From Butyricicoccus sp. (lineage in GTDB: Bacteria; Bacillota; Clostridia; Oscillospirales; Butyricicoccaceae), in the NCBI GenBank assembly GCA_017886875.1, contig JAGHIZ010000094.1, forward strand, positions 1-64,000: a stretch of DNA of 64,000 bases. Reading direction: 5' to 3'. This document shows, piece after piece, positions 6,610 through 17,344 of the stretch. The position numbers and the translations under genes are program-made. Below the pieces are notes generated by a model. The model did not search any database. It worked only from the letters and a program-made list of their open reading frames with translations, and was not told the origin of the DNA. The number at the start of each line of letters is the position of its first letter. Position 1 is the first letter of the stretch.

Positions 6610-9153
6610 TTATGAATCTTCCTGAACACCCAGACCGTTCCATTCACCAGTTACATCAACTGCAACAAATACAACCTTGTCGCCCTTGTTATTCAGAACA
6701 ACCTTAGCATTTTCATAATAGCCGCCCTTCTGAGCATCATTGCCAGTTGTTGGCTTAGCCTCTGCTAGGTCGCCAGCTGCAAGACCTTCATAAACACCAT
6801 CTGTAGTATTCATGTAGATAAACTTAGCACTATCAAAGTCAAAGTCTTTCTTACCGTCAACTTCATCATGGAATGTTACATAAGAAGAAGTAGCATCCTT
6901 AATAGCTGCTTCATGAACAGTTATTCCCTTATCATCAGCCTTAACCTTAGTAATGTAACCATTCTCTGAAGTCTCAAATCTGATTACATCGCCCTTTGAA
7001 ATGCCAAGACTTGTACCCTTAGCCTTAACGTCCATGGACTCGCCATTAGATGTCCATACAGTGAATTCACTATCATCTTCGCCAATTGCTACTTCAGAAG
7101 TGATAACACCATATAGCTCAGTACCGCTAGAAATTGGAGACTCTTCTTTATCGTTTGGTAAGTATACAATAGTTGCAATACCATCATCATTTAGTACAAC
7201 AACACCTGTGCTTTGATTAGCAGTTATATAATTTTCACTAAATGCCTTTAGCTGCTTACCAGTAATAACCTTGCTGCCGTCCTCATCTGTGATGTAAACA
7301 GTAGCATCATCAGCTATACGATATACATAAGTGCCAGCAGCATCAACCTTAATGCGGTCTGCATCTTCATCGAAGCCATAAACACCAGTTACTGCTGTCT
7401 TTCCACCAGCTGTATTGCTGCTATCTACTAAATCAAGCTTATATGCACCGTCGCTATCAACAGTGTATGTTACAAGACTATTATCAGTAATATTGTCAGT
7501 ACCGTTCTTACCATCATAATACTTATCAGCACCAACTACCTTAGTAGTGCCATCAGCAAACAACATCTTAACCTGATAGTTACCATTAGCATCTAAGTTA
7601 CCAGTGTTCACAAGTACGATAGCTGTATCAGTAGAACCACCCTGAGTCTTAGTAGCACCATAAACAATGCCATCAATTAGGTACATATCAACTGTATTCT
7701 TAACTGCTAGCACATCAATATCAGCCTTAGGTATATATACCATATCGGTAAACTTAGCATCATTTGCTGCAACCTTGTACCAAGTATCGTTTACCTTAAC
7801 TTCAACGTTATCATTAGTTTTTGTACCCTTTGTTGCTGTAATCTTACCAGATACCTTTTCAGCCTTAACAAGCTTATTTTTACCAGTAAATACATCTCTA
7901 TAAACAGCAACATAATCGTCCTTAGCAAGACCGTCTGGAATTATGGTGTTATCAATATCATAATTCTTACCTGCTGCAATTACCTTATCACTGCCAACAT
8001 AAGAAACTTTACCAAAGCCTTGCATTGGATTTACAAATGCAATGTCAAACTTTTCATCGCCATCATTTGAAACAAATGTAATCTGGTCTGCAGAGTTGTA
8101 ATTAGTGTTCTTTAAAGGAGATGTTGTAATAACCTCTGCATCATTTGAAAGGTCATATACATCTGTAGAAGCGATACGATATTCAGCATCGCCAACCTTA
8201 ACCTTATTGTTATTGTCTGTAGTCTTAACATCAGATAGAGCAGAAGTAGCTACAGTGTTCTTACCTGAAACAGCATATACGCCATATGCATTGTTCTTGT
8301 CATTAGAAAGAACCTTTACATACTGACCATACATACCTGTTAAATCGGTTGCAAATGTGAAAGTCTTGTCAGCTTTCTTTTCTGCATCAACACCATCAAT
8401 CTTTTCAACTTCAATCTTAACCTTGTCGTTGCCTGCATTGAAGTCGCCAGAACCCTCAAGGGTACCTTCATAGATGGTTAGATTCATGTACTTGGAGCCA
8501 ACTGTTTCATTTGGCATATTGTTAGTACCCATATCAGTATAAGCATTACCATCAGTAGACCAACGAACTGTTGGAGCCTGAATTGCATTATACATCATCT
8601 GAGCTGTATACTGACGTGGAAGACCAGCAGCTAAATCAGAGTCTACACCGTCAAGCAGACCATTCTCAGAAGCTAGAGCTAGAGTTGTTGTAGCCCAAGT
8701 AGCACCATAGATACCAGCCTTCTGAGCATCATAACCAAGAGTTACAAGCATCATCTTAGCAAGCTCAGTGCCCTTTACTGTGCCATTTGGGTCAAAGATA
8801 GTTGCAGACTTACCAGAGATAATACCCATAGTCTGGCAGTACTTGATGTAGCCTTCAGCCCAGTGACCAGAGATATCTGTGAAAGTTGTTGGAGCTGTCT
8901 TGAAAGAGTCTGCATTGATGCTACCGTTGTTACGGATAGAGAAAATCATCTTTGCAGCCTCAGCACGGCTTACAGTTTTTTCTGGCTTGAAAGAACCATT
9001 TTCATAGCCTGTGATTATGCCTAAAGCATTTAGCATGTCTACAGCTTCAGTTGCCTTAATGTCAGCTGAATCTGAGAATGCAGCACCAGCCATAGCTGAC
9101 ATTGACAGAGAGAATGCCATACCTAGTGCTAGAACCTGTTTTAGATTCTTCAT
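6610..9153 (-). CDS. S-layer protein with N-terminal SLH domains
   Basis: The protein has 847 residues. The start ATG at 9153 follows TAAGGAGGAAAAACC. A longer upstream frame has no ribosome binding site. An N-terminal signal peptide (MKNLKQVLALGMAFSLSMSA, ending near AGA) is followed by three SLH domains at about residues 26-200, with motifs ALGIITGYENGSFKPEKTV, FTDISGHWAEGYIKYCQ and ENGLLDGVDSDLAAG. SLH domains anchor proteins to pyruvylated or otherwise modified secondary cell-wall polymer. The remaining 640 residues are Thr/Ser/Asp/Lys-rich, Cys-free beta-type repeats, as in S-layer lattice proteins. Very regular codon use, a consensus promoter and stable 5' hairpins suggest high expression. 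It may be the main S-layer protein. Confidence 0.85.
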   Translation of the reverse strand: MKNLKQVLALGMAFSLSMSAMAGAAFSDSADIKATEAVDMLNALGIITGYENGSFKPEKTVSRAEAAKMIFSIRNNGSINADSFKTAPTTFTDISGHWAEGYIKYCQTMGIISGKSATIFDPNGTVKGTELAKMMLVTLGYDAQKAGIYGATWATTTLALASENGLLDGVDSDLAAGLPRQYTAQMMYNAIQAPTVRWSTDGNAYTDMGTNNMPNETVGSKYMNLTIYEGTLEGSGDFNAGNDKVKIEVEKIDGVDAEKKADKTFTFATDLTGMYGQYVKVLSNDKNNAYGVYAVSGKNTVATSALSDVKTTDNNNKVKVGDAEYRIASTDVYDLSNDAEVITTSPLKNTNYNSADQITFVSNDGDEKFDIAFVNPMQGFGKVSYVGSDKVIAAGKNYDIDNTIIPDGLAKDDYVAVYRDVFTGKNKLVKAEKVSGKITATKGTKTNDNVEVKVNDTWYKVAANDAKFTDMVYIPKADIDVLAVKNTVDMYLIDGIVYGATKTQGGSTDTAIVLVNTGNLDANGNYQVKMLFADGTTKVVGADKYYDGKNGTDNITDNSLVTYTVDSDGAYKLDLVDSSNTAGGKTAVTGVYGFDEDADRIKVDAAGTYVYRIADDATVYITDEDGSKVITGKQLKAFSENYITANQSTGVVVLNDDGIATIVYLPNDKEESPISSGTELYGVITSEVAIGEDDSEFTVWTSNGESMDVKAKGTSLGISKGDVIRFETSENGYITKVKADDKGITVHEAAIKDATSSYVTFHDEVDGKKDFDFDSAKFIYMNTTDGVYEGLAAGDLAEAKPTTGNDAQKGGYYENAKVVLNNKGDKVVFVAVDVTGEWNGLGVQEDS

Positions 9154-9176
9154 TGGTTTTTCCTCCTTATTATTGC

Positions 9177-9213
9177 GGGGGTCTCCCCCAGTTTCGTTTG
9201 GGCGTCCCCGCCC
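9177..9213 (-). promoter_or_regulatory. Two G:C hairpins in the S-layer mRNA leader
   Basis: GGGGG/CCCCC with a 3-nt loop (9177-9189) and GGGCG/CGCCC with a 4-nt loop (9200-9213) stand next to each other. They lie just upstream of the ribosome binding site in an otherwise AT-rich leader. Stable 5' structures are known to extend the half-life of some S-layer mRNAs. That role is inferred here. Confidence 0.55.
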
Positions 9214-9229
9214 CTTTAATTCGTGTATT

Positions 9230-9258
9230 AGTTTAGCACGTACTTTTTTTTTGGTCAA
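9230..9258 (-). promoter_or_regulatory. Promoter of the S-layer gene
   Basis: On the minus strand, TTGACC (9253-9258) is followed by a 17-bp spacer and TAAACT (9230-9235). The spacer begins with an A9 tract. This gives a leader of about 70 nt. Confidence 0.6.
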
Positions 9259-9314
9259 GATTTTTTTTTAATCTGAAACATTTATGTAATATTACGACTT
9301 TCCTTGTAACAAAA

Positions 9315-9345
9315 GAACTCCCCCAACGTTAAAATTGGAGGAGTC
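9315..9345 (-). terminator. Terminator of ppdK
   Basis: GACTCCTCCAA and TTGGGGGAGTTC pair with G-T wobbles around an 8-nt loop on the minus strand. A TCTTTTG tail follows. Confidence 0.65.
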
Positions 9346-9376
9346 TTTTATAAATTTAAATGGTTAGGGGTGAACT

Positions 9377-12004
9377 TTATCTTGGATTTTTAACAGCTGC
9401 TTGAGCTGCTGCCAGTCTTGCGATTGGCACTCTAAATGGTGAACATGATACATAATTCAGACCTACATTATGACAGAACTCAACTGAAGAAAGGTCGCCG
9501 CCATGCTCGCCACATATACCGAGTTTTATATCTGGACGAGTTTTCTTTCCGTTTTCTACTGCATATTTTACAAGCTTACCAACACCATTTTGGTCTAGTC
9601 TTGCGAATGGGTCAGACTCTAGTATTTTCTTTTCAAAGTAAGTGTCTAGTATTCTACCCACATCATCTCTTGAGAAACCATAAGTCATCTGAGTTAAGTC
9701 ATTTGTACCAAATGAGAAGAATTCAGCTTCTGTAGCGATTTCATCAGCGGTTACAGCGGCTCTTGGAGTTTCAATCATGGTACCGATTAGATATTTCATC
9801 TTTAGACCAGATTTTTCAATGAGTTCATCAGCTTTAGCCTTGATTACTTTCTTTACAAATTTTAATTCATTGATTTCAGATACCAGAGGAACCATAATTT
9901 CTGGTACTATATTTAAGCCATCTGACTTACATACATTTATAGCTGCGGAAATAATAGCTTCTGTCTGCATTTCAGCGATTTCTGGATAAAGCACATCAAG
10001 ACGACAGCCACGAGTACCAAGCATAGGGTTAAATTCATGTAAACTTTCAACAATACCCTTTAATTTTTCAAAAGTGATACCCATTTCATTAGCTAATTCC
10101 TTAATATCCTCATCTTCTTGAGGTAAGAACTCATGTAGAGGAGGGTCAAGCAGTCTGATAGTAACAGGTAAACCACCCATAGCTTTGTAGATAGCCTCAA
10201 AATCGCCTCTTTGCATAGGTAGGATTTTAGCAAGAGCAGTTTTTCTTTGTTCTACTGTTTCGGAAACAATCATTTCACGAACAGCCTTTATGCGTTCTGG
10301 TTCAAAGAACATATGTTCAGTACGACACAAACCGATACCCTCAGCACCGAATTTTCTTGCTTGAGTAGCGTCTCTAGGAGTATCACCATTTGTACGAACA
10401 TGAAGTTGACGAATTTCGTCAGCCCAACCCATAAAGCGACCAAAGTAACCAGTGAGTTCTGCTTCTTGAGTATCTATTTTACCAATATAAACATTACCAG
10501 TAGAGCCATCAAGTGAAATAAACTCACCTTCATTTAATACTGTACCATCACTAAATGTTAGGGTTTTATTCATTTCATCTACTTTAATACCGTTTACGCC
10601 AGCGACACAGCAAGTACCCATACCACGAGCAACAACAGCCGCATGAGAAGTCATACCACCACGAGCAGTCATAATACCCTCAGAAACTGCCATACCGTCA
10701 ATATCTTCTGGGGAAGTTTCTTGACGCACTAAAACAACTTTCTCACCAGTTTTATGAGCAGTAGCGGCAGCGTCAGCGGTAAAGTAAACCGCACCACAAG
10801 CCGCACCTGGAGAAGCAGGCAGACCACTTGTGATAGGTTTAGCAGCCTTTAGAGCTGCAGGTACAAAAGTAGGGTGAAGTAAAGCATCAAGCTGTTTAGG
10901 TTCAACTTTCATCATCGCTTGTTTTTTAGTGCAAACACCTTCATCGACTAAATCAACAGCGATTTTTAGAGCTGCTTGAGCAGTACGTTTACCATTACGG
11001 GTTTGTAACATATAGAGTTTACCATTTTCGATAGTGAACTCCATATCTTGCATATCACCATAGTGTTCTTCTAGCTTGCTAGAGATATCAACAAATTGCT
11101 GATACACTTCTGGCATAGTGTCAGCTAGTGCAGAAATAGGCTGAGGAGTACGGATACCCGCAACAACATCTTCGCCTTGAGCATTCATAAGGAACTCGCC
11201 ATATAGTTTCTTTTCACCAGTTGAAGGGTTGCGAGTGAAAGCAACACCAGTACCAGAGGTTTCGCCCATATTACCGAAAACCATAGATTGAACATTAACC
11301 GCAGTACCCCAAGAATGAGGGATATCATTCATACGGCGGTAAGTATTCGCACGAGGGTTATCCCAAGAACGGAAAACAGCACGAACAGCTTCCATTAATT
11401 GCTGTTTAGGGTCTTGAGGGAAATCATGACCAAGTGAATTTTTATAATGAGCCTTAAACATATCGATTAGAGTTGACATATCATCAGCATCTAATTCATT
11501 ATCAAGTTTAACGCCTTTTTTGTCCTTAACTTCATCAATGAATTGTTCAAAAGAGGACTTAGGCAGTTCCATAACAACATCAGAGAACATTTGAATAAAT
11601 CTTCTATAACTATCACGAGCAAAACGAGGGTTAGAAGTTAAATTTTCAACTGCTTTACAGATTTCATCATTCATACCAAGGTTAAGGATAGTATCCATCA
11701 TACCTGGCATAGAAGCACGAGCACCAGAGCGAACAGAAACAAGCAGTGGGCGTGCTGGGTCGCCTAAAGTTTTACCAGTGATTTTTTCAAGTTTATCTAA
11801 ATATTCCATAATCTGTTCTTGAATATCAGGATAAATAGTTTTACCATCTTGATAGTAACGGGTACAAGCTTCAGTAGTAATAGTAAAACCCTGAGGAACA
11901 GGCATACCAAGGCTTGTCATTTCAGCAAGGTTAGCACCCTTACCACCGAGCAGCTCTCTCATGCTGCCATTACCTTCAGAGAACAGATACACAAACTTCT
12001 TCAT
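9377..12004 (-). CDS. ppdK: Pyruvate, phosphate dikinase
   Basis: The protein has 875 residues, the usual family length. It interconverts pyruvate + ATP + Pi and PEP + AMP + PPi. The N-terminal ATP-grasp part has GGKGANLAEMTSLGMPVPQG and SVRSGARASMPGMMDTILN. The swivelling domain holds the phosphorylated His near residue 455 in TARGGMTSHAAVVARGMG. The C-terminal PEP/pyruvate barrel has GTRGCRL and the catalytic Cys in GICGEHGGDLSS near residue 830. The start follows CGGAGG with a 10-nt spacer. It is monocistronic. In anaerobes it can run as a PPi-dependent glycolytic step or in gluconeogenesis. No PPDK regulatory kinase gene is seen nearby. Confidence 0.97.
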   Translation of the reverse strand: MKKFVYLFSEGNGSMRELLGGKGANLAEMTSLGMPVPQGFTITTEACTRYYQDGKTIYPDIQEQIMEYLDKLEKITGKTLGDPARPLLVSVRSGARASMPGMMDTILNLGMNDEICKAVENLTSNPRFARDSYRRFIQMFSDVVMELPKSSFEQFIDEVKDKKGVKLDNELDADDMSTLIDMFKAHYKNSLGHDFPQDPKQQLMEAVRAVFRSWDNPRANTYRRMNDIPHSWGTAVNVQSMVFGNMGETSGTGVAFTRNPSTGEKKLYGEFLMNAQGEDVVAGIRTPQPISALADTMPEVYQQFVDISSKLEEHYGDMQDMEFTIENGKLYMLQTRNGKRTAQAALKIAVDLVDEGVCTKKQAMMKVEPKQLDALLHPTFVPAALKAAKPITSGLPASPGAACGAVYFTADAAATAHKTGEKVVLVRQETSPEDIDGMAVSEGIMTARGGMTSHAAVVARGMGTCCVAGVNGIKVDEMNKTLTFSDGTVLNEGEFISLDGSTGNVYIGKIDTQEAELTGYFGRFMGWADEIRQLHVRTNGDTPRDATQARKFGAEGIGLCRTEHMFFEPERIKAVREMIVSETVEQRKTALAKILPMQRGDFEAIYKAMGGLPVTIRLLDPPLHEFLPQEDEDIKELANEMGITFEKLKGIVESLHEFNPMLGTRGCRLDVLYPEIAEMQTEAIISAAINVCKSDGLNIVPEIMVPLVSEINELKFVKKVIKAKADELIEKSGLKMKYLIGTMIETPRAAVTADEIATEAEFFSFGTNDLTQMTYGFSRDDVGRILDTYFEKKILESDPFARLDQNGVGKLVKYAVENGKKTRPDIKLGICGEHGGDLSSVEFCHNVGLNYVSCSPFRVPIARLAAAQAAVKNPR

Positions 12005-12070
12005 AGCTAGAAATCCTCCGTTTCGTGCTTTTTACGATTTACCTAAATATTTTATTTAATCTCTGCAATA

Positions 12071-12099
12071 ATTATAACATATTAACAAATAAATTACCA
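12071..12099 (-). promoter_or_regulatory. Probable ppdK promoter
   Basis: A TATAAT -10 box (12071-12076, minus strand) lies 17 bp from a weak TGGTAA -35 (12094-12099). The leader is about 60 nt. Confidence 0.4.
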
Positions 12100-12214
12100 T
12101 ATCGGTAAAATCACTTTTTTTGAGCAGTTAAATTTGTATATTTTACACAATAATTTCCACTTATTTTCTTGTGAAAGATGTCACAATCTTAACAGACACT
12201 TAACGCAATAAAAA

Positions 12215-12250
12215 AACACAACAAAGGTTTTAGACCTCTACTGTGTTTTA
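12215..12250 (-). terminator. Terminator of uxaC
   Basis: On the minus strand AACACAGTAGAGGT pairs with ACCTTTGTTGTGTT, with small mismatches. A T7 run follows. Confidence 0.7.
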
Positions 12251-12258
12251 AAAAGAAT

Positions 12259-13665
12259 TTATTTATTCATGCCGATATAATTCCAAATGTTATCAAAGCA
12301 GATATCAGAAATCACCTTGCCAATAGCATCATAATCAGCAGGAGCTTTACCATCAGCAATCCAACCGCCAACAAGTTCGCAAAGAATTCTGCGGAAGTAT
12401 TCATGCCTAGGATATGATAGGAATGAACGGCTATCAGTTAACATACCAATAAATCGACTTAATACACCAATGCTAGCTAAAGACTTCATTTGTGTGGTCA
12501 TACCGTCAAAGTGGTCATGGAACCACCAAGCAGAACCAAACTGAATTTTACCAGCGGTTTGAGAGTCTTGGAAACAACCAGCAATAGATGCAAGCTTATC
12601 ATTATCAGCAGCATTTAAAGTATAAAGAATAGTCTTTGGCAAACAGTCACGCACTGCAAGACGGTCAAGCAAAGCTGCAAGAGAGGCAGCAGAAATTGTA
12701 TCACCAATGCTATCACAGCCGATATCTGCACCTAAAAGCTTAAATCTTTTGGTGTTTAGGTTACGCAGAACGCCAATATGCAGCTGCATAGCAAAATCCT
12801 TTTGTGCGTAAAGCTCACCCAGATAATCCATCATAAAGGATTGGAAAGCAGAAACTTCATAATCAGACGGAGTTTCACCATTTAAAGCCTTATTTATAGC
12901 GGTTTGAGCCGCTGCTTCGTCCCAAATTGTGAAATCAGGTGCACCGAATGAATGGTCAGAAATACGACAACCAGCTTTTTCAAAGTAATCAACACGACGC
13001 TTTAGAGCTTCCTTTAAATCGTCAATATTTTTAATTTCAACACTGGCAGCGTTGCCTAGTTTTTGCATATAAGCTGCAAAAGTAGGCTTTTCAGGAGAAA
13101 GAGCCTGTTCTGGGCGGAAAGTAGGCAGAACTTTAACATCGAAACTCTTATCCTCTGCTATTAACTTGTGATATTGTAAATCGTCGGCAGGGTCATCAGT
13201 TGTACAAAGAGCCTTTACATTGCTCTGCTCTATAAGTTTACGAGCATAGCCATTTTCACCCTGTAATTTAGCGTTAGCAGTATCCCAAACTTGCTTGGCA
13301 GTCTTTTCACTAAGGCTAACATCAAGGTCAAAAAAGCGTTTTAACTCAAGATGTGACCAGTGGTAAATTGGGTTACCAATAAGAGTTGGCATAATTTTTG
13401 CAAATTGATTGAATTTTTCTTCAAAAGTAGCATTACCAGTTATAAATTTTTCATCAATAGCATTAGCACGCATTACACGCCATTTATAATGGTCACCTGC
13501 AAGCCAAGCTTCACCGATATCAGAAAACTGTTTATTTTCATAGATTTCTTGAGGATTTAAATGACAATGATAGTCAAAAATAGGCTGTTTTGCAGCATAA
13601 TCTGCATAAAGTCTGCGAGCAGGTTCAGTTGTTAAAAGAAAGTTATCATTTATAAAGCCATTCAT
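12259..13665 (-). CDS. uxaC: Glucuronate isomerase
   Basis: The protein has 468 residues. It isomerises D-glucuronate to D-fructuronate and D-galacturonate to D-tagaturonate, the first step of hexuronate catabolism in the cytosol. The fold belongs to the amidohydrolase superfamily. The N-terminal FDYHCHLNP gives the HxH metal ligands, and later parts include LQLHIGVLRN-like text (AMQLHIGVLRNLNTKRF), GSAWWFHDHFDGM and GMLTDSRSFLSYPRHEYFRR. The start follows AAGGGGTATTTCTA. It is monocistronic: no uxaB, uxuA, kdgK, transporter or regulator lies beside it, so the rest of the pathway must be elsewhere or absent. Confidence 0.95.
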   Translation of the reverse strand: MNGFINDNFLLTTEPARRLYADYAAKQPIFDYHCHLNPQEIYENKQFSDIGEAWLAGDHYKWRVMRANAIDEKFITGNATFEEKFNQFAKIMPTLIGNPIYHWSHLELKRFFDLDVSLSEKTAKQVWDTANAKLQGENGYARKLIEQSNVKALCTTDDPADDLQYHKLIAEDKSFDVKVLPTFRPEQALSPEKPTFAAYMQKLGNAASVEIKNIDDLKEALKRRVDYFEKAGCRISDHSFGAPDFTIWDEAAAQTAINKALNGETPSDYEVSAFQSFMMDYLGELYAQKDFAMQLHIGVLRNLNTKRFKLLGADIGCDSIGDTISAASLAALLDRLAVRDCLPKTILYTLNAADNDKLASIAGCFQDSQTAGKIQFGSAWWFHDHFDGMTTQMKSLASIGVLSRFIGMLTDSRSFLSYPRHEYFRRILCELVGGWIADGKAPADYDAIGKVISDICFDNIWNYIGMNK

Positions 13666-13820
13666 TAGAAATACCCCTTTATAAAAAATTTATTTAAGCT
13701 AATTATAACTTTATTATAAATTTTTTGCGTGGTATTTACTGCTTGAAAACTGGTAATTATTACGCTTACAATTTAATATATACAATATTGTAAAGCTTAC
13801 TTTATTAAATTTATACAAAA

Positions 13821-13853
13821 AAGCGAGCCATCTTTTTATAAATGGCTCGCTTT
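13821..13853 (-). terminator. Terminator of the ctsR-clpC operon
   Basis: AAGCGAGCCAT and ATGGCTCGCTT form an 11-bp stem with a T6 run on the minus strand. It lies directly after clpC. Confidence 0.85.
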
Positions 13854-13868
13854 ACATTGTTTATAGTA

Positions 13869-16316
13869 TTATTTTAATACCAGTTTTTCATCTTCCTCAT
13901 CAAGGGTTACATTTTGACCACGTTTGATTTTACCGCTTAAAAATTCCTCAGCTACTAGGTCTTCAACTTGTGATTGAATGGCTCTGCGAAGAGGTCTTGC
14001 ACCATAAACAGGGTCAAAACCAGCTTTTGCAAGGTGTTTTTTAGCGTTATCAGTCCATGAAAGTGTAATTTCCATATCTTGCATACGGTTTGCAACATTT
14101 TTCAGCATACCTTCTGCAATCTTTTCAATTTCTTCTTCACCCAATCTATGGAACACAATAATTTCATCAATACGGTTTAAAAGTTCTGGTCTAAATGCTT
14201 GTTTAAGGTCGGTCATTACCTCATTTTTAATCTGCTCAAATGTCTGAGTTTGCTCTGTATTCTCGCCCTCAGCAAAACCAAGAGATTTTCTGCCTTGACC
14301 TGTGATTTTTGTAGCACCAATATTAGATGTCATAATAACAACTGTGTTCTTAAAGTCAACTTTTCTGCCTTGACCGTCGGTTAGTACACCATCTTCAAGG
14401 ATTTGCAGCAATAGATTAAATACATCAGGGTGAGCTTTTTCAATCTCATCAAGCAGAATTACAGAATAAGGTTTTCTTCTTACCTTTTCGGTGAGCTGTC
14501 CGCCTTCATCATAGCCAACATATCCTGGAGGAGAACCAATTAAACGTGAAACGCTGTGTTTCTCCATATATTCGGACATATCTACACGTATCATAGCATT
14601 TTCATCGCCAAATAGTGCTTCAGCAAGGGTTTTACAAAGTTCTGTTTTACCAACACCAGTTGGACCAAGGAAGATAAATGAACCTATTGGGCGTTTTGGG
14701 TCTCTAAGTCCAACTCTACCTCTACGAATAGCCTTAGAAACAGCAGTTACAGCTTCATCTTGACCTATAACACGCTCATGTAATGTGTCCTCAAGATGTA
14801 ATAAGCGTTCACCTTCATCTTCACTAATTCTTGCAGCAGGTATACCAGTCCAGCTTGCAATTACTTCTGCAATATCTTGTTCAGTAACCTCACCGCCCGC
14901 TTTGGTGTTTTTGCTTTCCCAAGTCTTACGTTCACTTTCAATCTCTGCCTTTTTAGCGTTTTCCTCGTCACGCAGTTTTGCAGCTTGTTCATAATCTTGA
15001 GCCTTTACAGCTTCCTCTTTATGTGCAGAAATGCTCTTTAACTCGTCTTCAAGAGTTTTTAGGTTATTTGGAGGTGTCATATTCTTCATACGAACACGAG
15101 AACAAGCCTCATCTATAAGGTCAATAGCCTTATCTGGTAACTGTCTGCCAGAAATATAACGCACACTAAGCTTTACAGCAGATGTTATAGCATCATCAGA
15201 AATTCTAATTCTATGATGTGCTTCATATCTATCACGCAAGCCCTTTAAAATTTCGATTGCATCTTCCTGACTTGGCTCACCTATTGTTACAGGTTGAAAT
15301 CTTCTTTCAAGAGCAGAGTCTTTTTCAATATGCTTTCTATATTCATCTAGTGTGGTTGCACCTATAACCTGAATGTCACCTCTAGCAAGAGCAGGTTTTA
15401 GAATATTTGCAGCATCAACTGCACCTTCAGCAGCACCAGCACCCACAATAATATGGAGTTCATCAATAAACAAAATTACATCTTTTGCATTTTGTAGTTC
15501 TTCAAGTACGCTCTTGATACGCTCCTCAAATTCACCACGATATTTAGTACCTGCAATCATACCAGTTAAATCAAGTGCAATAATACGCTTTTTAGCCAGA
15601 GTTTCAGGCACATCACCAGAAACAATTTTTTGAGCTAAACCTTCTGCAATAGCGGTTTTACCAACACCAGGGTCACCGATTAAAGCAGGATTGTTTTTAG
15701 TTCTGCGGGATAAAATCTGAATTACTCTGTCTATTTCATCTTTTCTACCGATTACAGGGTCAAGTTTGCCTTCTTTTGCGGCTTTGGTTAAATCTTTACC
15801 GTATTTCTCAAGTGTTTTAGTAGAGCTTTTCTTACCCTTTTCGCCAGACTTTGACACAGTCATATCACTATCATTAGATGCACCTATAGCATCAACAAGT
15901 GAAGTATATAATTTTTCTATATCCACATCAAGAGAATTTAATACCTGCAAGGCAACATTTTCGCCTTCTCTGATAAGTCCCATTAAAAGATGCTCAGTAC
16001 CAACATAACCTGCACCAAGCTGACTTGCAGTCATAACAGCAAGTTCAATAATTTTCTTTGTACGAGGGGTTAAACCTTGAGGTGCATTCTGGTCTGGAGT
16101 TCCTTTGCCAGTGATTTTTTCAATTTCTTCTATAATCTTATCCACTGTAACTCCAAATTGCTCAAGGGTTCTACCTGCTATACCCTCTTGCTCTTTTGCA
16201 AGACCTGCAAGCAAATGCTCAGAGCCTACATAGCTGTGACCAAGTTCGCCTGCTGTTTGCTGTGCAAGATTTAATGCTTTTTCTGCACGTTGTGTAAATC
16301 TATTTCTAAAAAACAT
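13869..16316 (-). CDS. clpC: ATP-dependent Clp protease ATPase subunit ClpC
   Basis: The protein has 815 residues. Two Clp_N repeats fill about residues 1-145 ([36 protein letters not shown]). The first AAA+ domain has Walker A GDPGVGKT and Walker [13 protein letters not shown] motif lies near residue 425 ([11 protein letters not shown]). The second AAA+ domain has GPTGVGKT and [14 protein letters not shown]. It unfolds substrates, including McsB-phosphorylated proteins, for ClpP. It is the last gene of ctsR-mcsA-mcsB-clpC, 20 bp after mcsB. The promoter with two CtsR sites at 18424-18505 makes it a class III heat-shock gene. Confidence 0.97.
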   Translation of the reverse strand: MFFRNRFTQRAEKALNLAQQTAGELGHSYVGSEHLLAGLAKEQEGIAGRTLEQFGVTVDKIIEEIEKITGKGTPDQNAPQGLTPRTKKIIELAVMTASQLGAGYVGTEHLLMGLIREGENVALQVLNSLDVDIEKLYTSLVDAIGASNDSDMTVSKSGEKGKKSSTKTLEKYGKDLTKAAKEGKLDPVIGRKDEIDRVIQILSRRTKNNPALIGDPGVGKTAIAEGLAQKIVSGDVPETLAKKRIIALDLTGMIAGTKYRGEFEERIKSVLEELQNAKDVILFIDELHIIVGAGAAEGAVDAANILKPALARGDIQVIGATTLDEYRKHIEKDSALERRFQPVTIGEPSQEDAIEILKGLRDRYEAHHRIRISDDAITSAVKLSVRYISGRQLPDKAIDLIDEACSRVRMKNMTPPNNLKTLEDELKSISAHKEEAVKAQDYEQAAKLRDEENAKKAEIESERKTWESKNTKAGGEVTEQDIAEVIASWTGIPAARISEDEGERLLHLEDTLHERVIGQDEAVTAVSKAIRRGRVGLRDPKRPIGSFIFLGPTGVGKTELCKTLAEALFGDENAMIRVDMSEYMEKHSVSRLIGSPPGYVGYDEGGQLTEKVRRKPYSVILLDEIEKAHPDVFNLLLQILEDGVLTDGQGRKVDFKNTVVIMTSNIGATKITGQGRKSLGFAEGENTEQTQTFEQIKNEVMTDLKQAFRPELLNRIDEIIVFHRLGEEEIEKIAEGMLKNVANRMQDMEITLSWTDNAKKHLAKAGFDPVYGARPLRRAIQSQVEDLVAEEFLSGKIKRGQNVTLDEEDEKLVLK

Positions 16317-16336
16317 AGTCTTTTCACTCCTTTAAA

Positions 16337-17344
16337 TCAAATAATAATTTCAAGTGATTTTGTTAAATCTCTGAGAATATCAGCACGTTTTTTGTCACGC
16401 TCGTTAGCTGTTCCGCCTAAAACTGCCGGCTGTATTCTCTGCTCAGTTTTCCAAATTTCTTCTGGTTTTACACCGTCTAAATACTTCATAGAGATACCAA
16501 TTAAAACTTGACTTAAACAGTCAATGGCTTCATTTGTCTGCATTTGACGTGCGGTTTTTAGTGTGCCAACTGCACGACAAACCTTGTCTGTAAGCTCTAA
16601 TTTATATTGACTTGATACACTATGTCTGAGATTTTTTTCTTTCTCTATGACTTCAGTGCAAAGTTTTATAAGTTTTTCTATTATGTTATCCTCTGAAATG
16701 CCAAGTGTTACTTGGTTAGATAGCTGATAAAAACCACCTACTGCCCTAGAGCCTTCACCATAAGCACCACGAACAGTAAAGCCTTGTCTGCCCGCTAGGT
16801 TTACAAGCTCTGAAATACCGCCCGCACTTTCAAGCATAGGCAAGTGTAACATCACTGACGCTCTAAGACCTGTGCCAATATTGCTTGGGCAAGCGGTTAG
16901 ATAACCGAGATTTGTATCATAATCCATAGGAATTTGTGACTCTATAAGTGATGCAAGCCTACTTGCTTCCTGCATACACTCCTTAGGACAAAGACCACTG
17001 CCCATAACTTGTAAACGCATATGGTCTTCTTCACCTATCATAATGCTTACACCACCGTTTTCAGTTGCGATTAAATAACCGCCATTTTGTGCAAGCTCAG
17101 GCGAAATTTGATGTGTTTCTACCTTTGATAAAGCTTCATTTGAACCCGCTTTTATTTCAGTAAAGGTGAACTGCTTAGATATTGCAGGAGCTGTATTTAT
17201 AGCATTCCATATTTTATCTGCAATTTCTCTTTGTTTTTCAGCGGTTAAATTTCTATAAGTATAGCCTTTAAAGTTTCTTGCAAGACGCACTCTAGTGCTA
17301 ACTGCTAAATCTGCAAAACCGCCATGAAATTCAAACTCAGCCAT
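16337..17344 (-). CDS. mcsB: Protein-arginine kinase McsB
   Basis: The protein has 335 residues. The start ATG at 17344 follows AGGAGGGTGA. It overlaps the end of mcsA by 8 nt. It belongs to the ATP:guanido phosphotransferase fold: STRVRLARNFKGYTYRNL for nucleotide binding and TACPSNIGTGLRASVMLHLP with the catalytic Cys. Known McsB phosphorylates arginines, marking proteins for ClpCP and inactivating CtsR under stress. It needs McsA as activator, encoded immediately upstream. It is slightly shorter than the Bacillus protein, with no obvious motif missing. Confidence 0.96.
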   Translation of the reverse strand: MAEFEFHGGFADLAVSTRVRLARNFKGYTYRNLTAEKQREIADKIWNAINTAPAISKQFTFTEIKAGSNEALSKVETHQISPELAQNGGYLIATENGGVSIMIGEEDHMRLQVMGSGLCPKECMQEASRLASLIESQIPMDYDTNLGYLTACPSNIGTGLRASVMLHLPMLESAGGISELVNLAGRQGFTVRGAYGEGSRAVGGFYQLSNQVTLGISEDNIIEKLIKLCTEVIEKEKNLRHSVSSQYKLELTDKVCRAVGTLKTARQMQTNEAIDCLSQVLIGISMKYLDGVKPEEIWKTEQRIQPAVLGGTANERDKKRADILRDLTKSLEIII

